A model generated the notes under the pieces. It was given only the letters and a program-made list of their open reading frames with translations. It searched no databases and had not been told where the DNA came from. A program made the position numbers and the translations under genes. 17,045 nt of DNA from contig JBBPTG010000392.1 in assembly GCA_038093975.1 (NCBI GenBank), positions 1 to 17,045 on the forward strand. Direction: 5' to 3'. The stretch comes from Chalciporus piperatus (taxonomy: Eukaryota; Basidiomycota; Agaricomycetes; Boletales; Boletaceae). This document shows positions 15,621 to 17,045 of the stretch, piece after piece (the first letter of the stretch is position 1; the number at the start of each line of letters is the position of its first letter).

Positions 15621-16478
15621 CATGGAGACATTGAGGACCTCGGACAAGCCATTGCAATGTGGGCAGAGGCTCTGAAACTCACTCCAGAGAGCCATCCTGA
15701 CTATGCTTTGCACCTCGACAACGTCGGAGGGTCTTTCTGGGTTCGTTTCAACAAGCTCGGAGACATCGAGGATGTTGGACAAGCCATCGCAATGCGTGAA
15801 GAAGCTGTGAAATTCACTCCGGAGAACCACCCTGACCGTGCTCAGCGTCTCGAGTACCTTGGGCAGTCTCTCAGGGCTCGTTTCAAAAAGCTCGGAGACA
15901 TCAAGGATATTGGACGAGCCATCACAATGGGTGAAGAGGCTGTGAAACTCACTCCAGAGAGCCATCCTGACCATCCTCGGCACCTCGACAACCTTGGATG
16001 GTCTTTCTGGACTCGTTTCAACACACTCGGAGACATCGAGGACATCAGACGAGCCATTGCGAGGGGTGAAGAGGCTGTGAAACTCACTCCAGAGAACCAC
16101 CCTGACCGTGCTCAGCATCTCGGGAACCTTGGGGAGTCTCTCAGGACTCGTTTCAAAAAGCTCGGAGACATCAAGGATATTGGACAAGCCATCACAATGG
16201 GTGAAGAGGCTGTGAAACTCACTCCAGAGGACCACCCTGAGCGTCCTCGGCGCCTCAACACCCTTGCGACGTCTCTCTGGACTCGTTTCCACAAGTTCGG
16301 AGACATTGAGGACCTCGGACCAGTCGTTGCGATGGATGAGGAGGCTCTGAAACTCACTCCGGAGAACCACCCTAACCATGCTTGGCGTGTTCAGCGCCTC
16401 GCTGCGACGCGGATGTGGCAAAGAGATGTCACCGAGCGTCAGGAGATTATGAGGATCAGGAAACGGATCTTCCCATAA
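15621..16478 (+). pseudogene. TPR-repeat protein, 5' end removed at LTR border
   Basis: The frame is open from 15621 (first in-frame ATG 15657, 273 codons) to a TAA at 16476-16478. It consists of tandem 45-residue TPR units (135 bp each), for example LGDIKDIGRAITMGEEAVKLTPESHPD and its variants. Five nearly whole units are preceded by part of one (HGDIEDLGQAIAM). The first unit is cut in its middle, a TAA precedes it, and the LTR ends 16 nt upstream, so the N-terminal part was lost by the insertion or by recombination there. The C-terminus (LAATRMWQRDVTERQEI...) leaves the repeat pattern and ends naturally. TPRs are protein-binding scaffolds; in fungi such arrays often form the sensor part of NACHT/NB-ARC or the N-terminal part of CHAT proteins. 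Neither of those domains is present here, so that link is inference. Confidence 0.8.
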
Positions 16479-17045
16479 ATAGCATTCAATATACATACCG
16501 CTCCATCTAATATCTATAGCAGAGTCTATTCACGCCTAGGCCATAGCTTTTGTTCTTCTCAAATAGTTCTCGAGATAGTAACTAGACAATACAACGAAAT
16601 AAGCAGAAAACTGCGTTCATAAATGTTGTGTGGGGGGCGAGGGTCGAATGCGGGACAGCCACACTTACCAAAAATTCCTGGACCCGAAAGTTCCTGGACC
16701 CGAAAGTGGTCCAGGTCTCACTTTCAAAATTGTGCGTCCACTGATGGGATGTCGGTCCGGATTACTGTCTTTGTCAGCGACGAAACCCCTTTTTCAAAGC
16801 TTGTATTCTTGTTGCTCCACAGCTCTCCTCTCCCTCCATCGTGTTGACTAGGACTGTTGCCTTCATCTCACTGTTTGCTCCGTATCCTGACTGTCAATGA
16901 GTTGCCCTTCGTGATTTTGTCTGTGTGATCTGACATAGGTACTACCACTGCTGTGTTCAGCATCATAGTAATTACAGTAATTACTTGGATGATTCCAGCT
17001 TGCCAGAGACCTGGCGAACAATAAAATGTGAATGTGACAAAATTT
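16479..17045. other. Downstream non-coding stretch with duplicated word and hairpin
   Basis: No gene supported. TTCCTGGACCCGAAAG occurs twice in tandem (16675-16690, 16691-16706). The second copy forms an 8-bp perfect stem CCTGGACC-CGAAAGT-GGTCCAGG (16693-16715). A B-box-like GGGTCGAATGC lies at about 16641. GTAATTACAGTAATTAC near 16968 is a short near-palindromic duplication. Confidence 0.5.

Noticed and set aside
15600..16496. 298-codon minus-strand open frame, longer than the sense ORF
   Set aside because: It is the exact antisense of the TPR repeats. The plus frame gives a recognised TPR pattern, and the minus frame repeats only because the DNA does.
16630..16660. Possible tRNA gene around GGGTCGAATGC
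   Set aside because: The B-box resemblance is not backed by a T-stem, acceptor stem or A box.

Overview
The window looks like a transposon-rich accessory region of a filamentous basidiomycete, most likely an Agaricomycete. This is inferred, not proven by a marker gene. The reasons are short GT-AG introns of 45-60 nt with CTAAT/CTAAC-type branch sites, Ty1/copia and Ty3/gypsy retroelements, a PIF1-type helicase relic, and tandem TPR repeats of the kind found in fungal TPR proteins. No rRNA gene, intact tRNA gene, CRISPR array or bacterial operon was seen.

Left part (1-5256): three nested layers. A PIF1-like helicase gene (3622-5256, broken by two in-frame stops and one frameshift) was entered by a gypsy-type element. 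Of that element the window keeps a CCHC zinc-knuckle ORF (2259-3104), a polypurine tract and a 472-bp 3' LTR (3150-3621). A minus-strand copia element (1 to about 2180) was then inserted into it. The copia part has a half-tRNA primer site matching initiator tRNA-Met, a Gag-protease-integrase reading frame with one in-frame TAG, and runs off the left edge.

Middle (5257-8100): low-confidence, decayed, spliced fungal gene candidates (5660-6536, 6962-7338, and 7472-7864 on the minus strand). A second, inverted copy of the 472-bp LTR family (6437-6912) lies here as a solo LTR with a GGTAG target duplication.

Repeat block (7870-10460): outward-facing 44-bp inverted repeats about 2.5 kb apart enclose an AT-rich direct repeat, a 69-bp higher-order minisatellite, and a ~140-bp GC-hairpin tandem repeat. 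A 760-bp solo LTR of a second family (8761-9520, target duplication GCGG) interrupts the GC-hairpin array.

Right part (10719-16478): a tRNA-like Pol III-type unit precedes a gypsy pol ORF that starts in the RT thumb/RNase H region but is otherwise intact (10840-12927). Next comes a complete four-exon minus-strand gene (13502-14693, 341 aa) with exact Zn2Cys6 cysteine spacing and a helical C-terminus. After that is the second copy of the 760-bp LTR (14843-15604). Immediately beyond it lies a 5'-truncated TPR gene (15621-16478). The most interesting item is the intact, intron-bearing antisense gene between gypsy pol and the LTR: either a cargo/accessory gene of the element or a host gene trapped between insertions.
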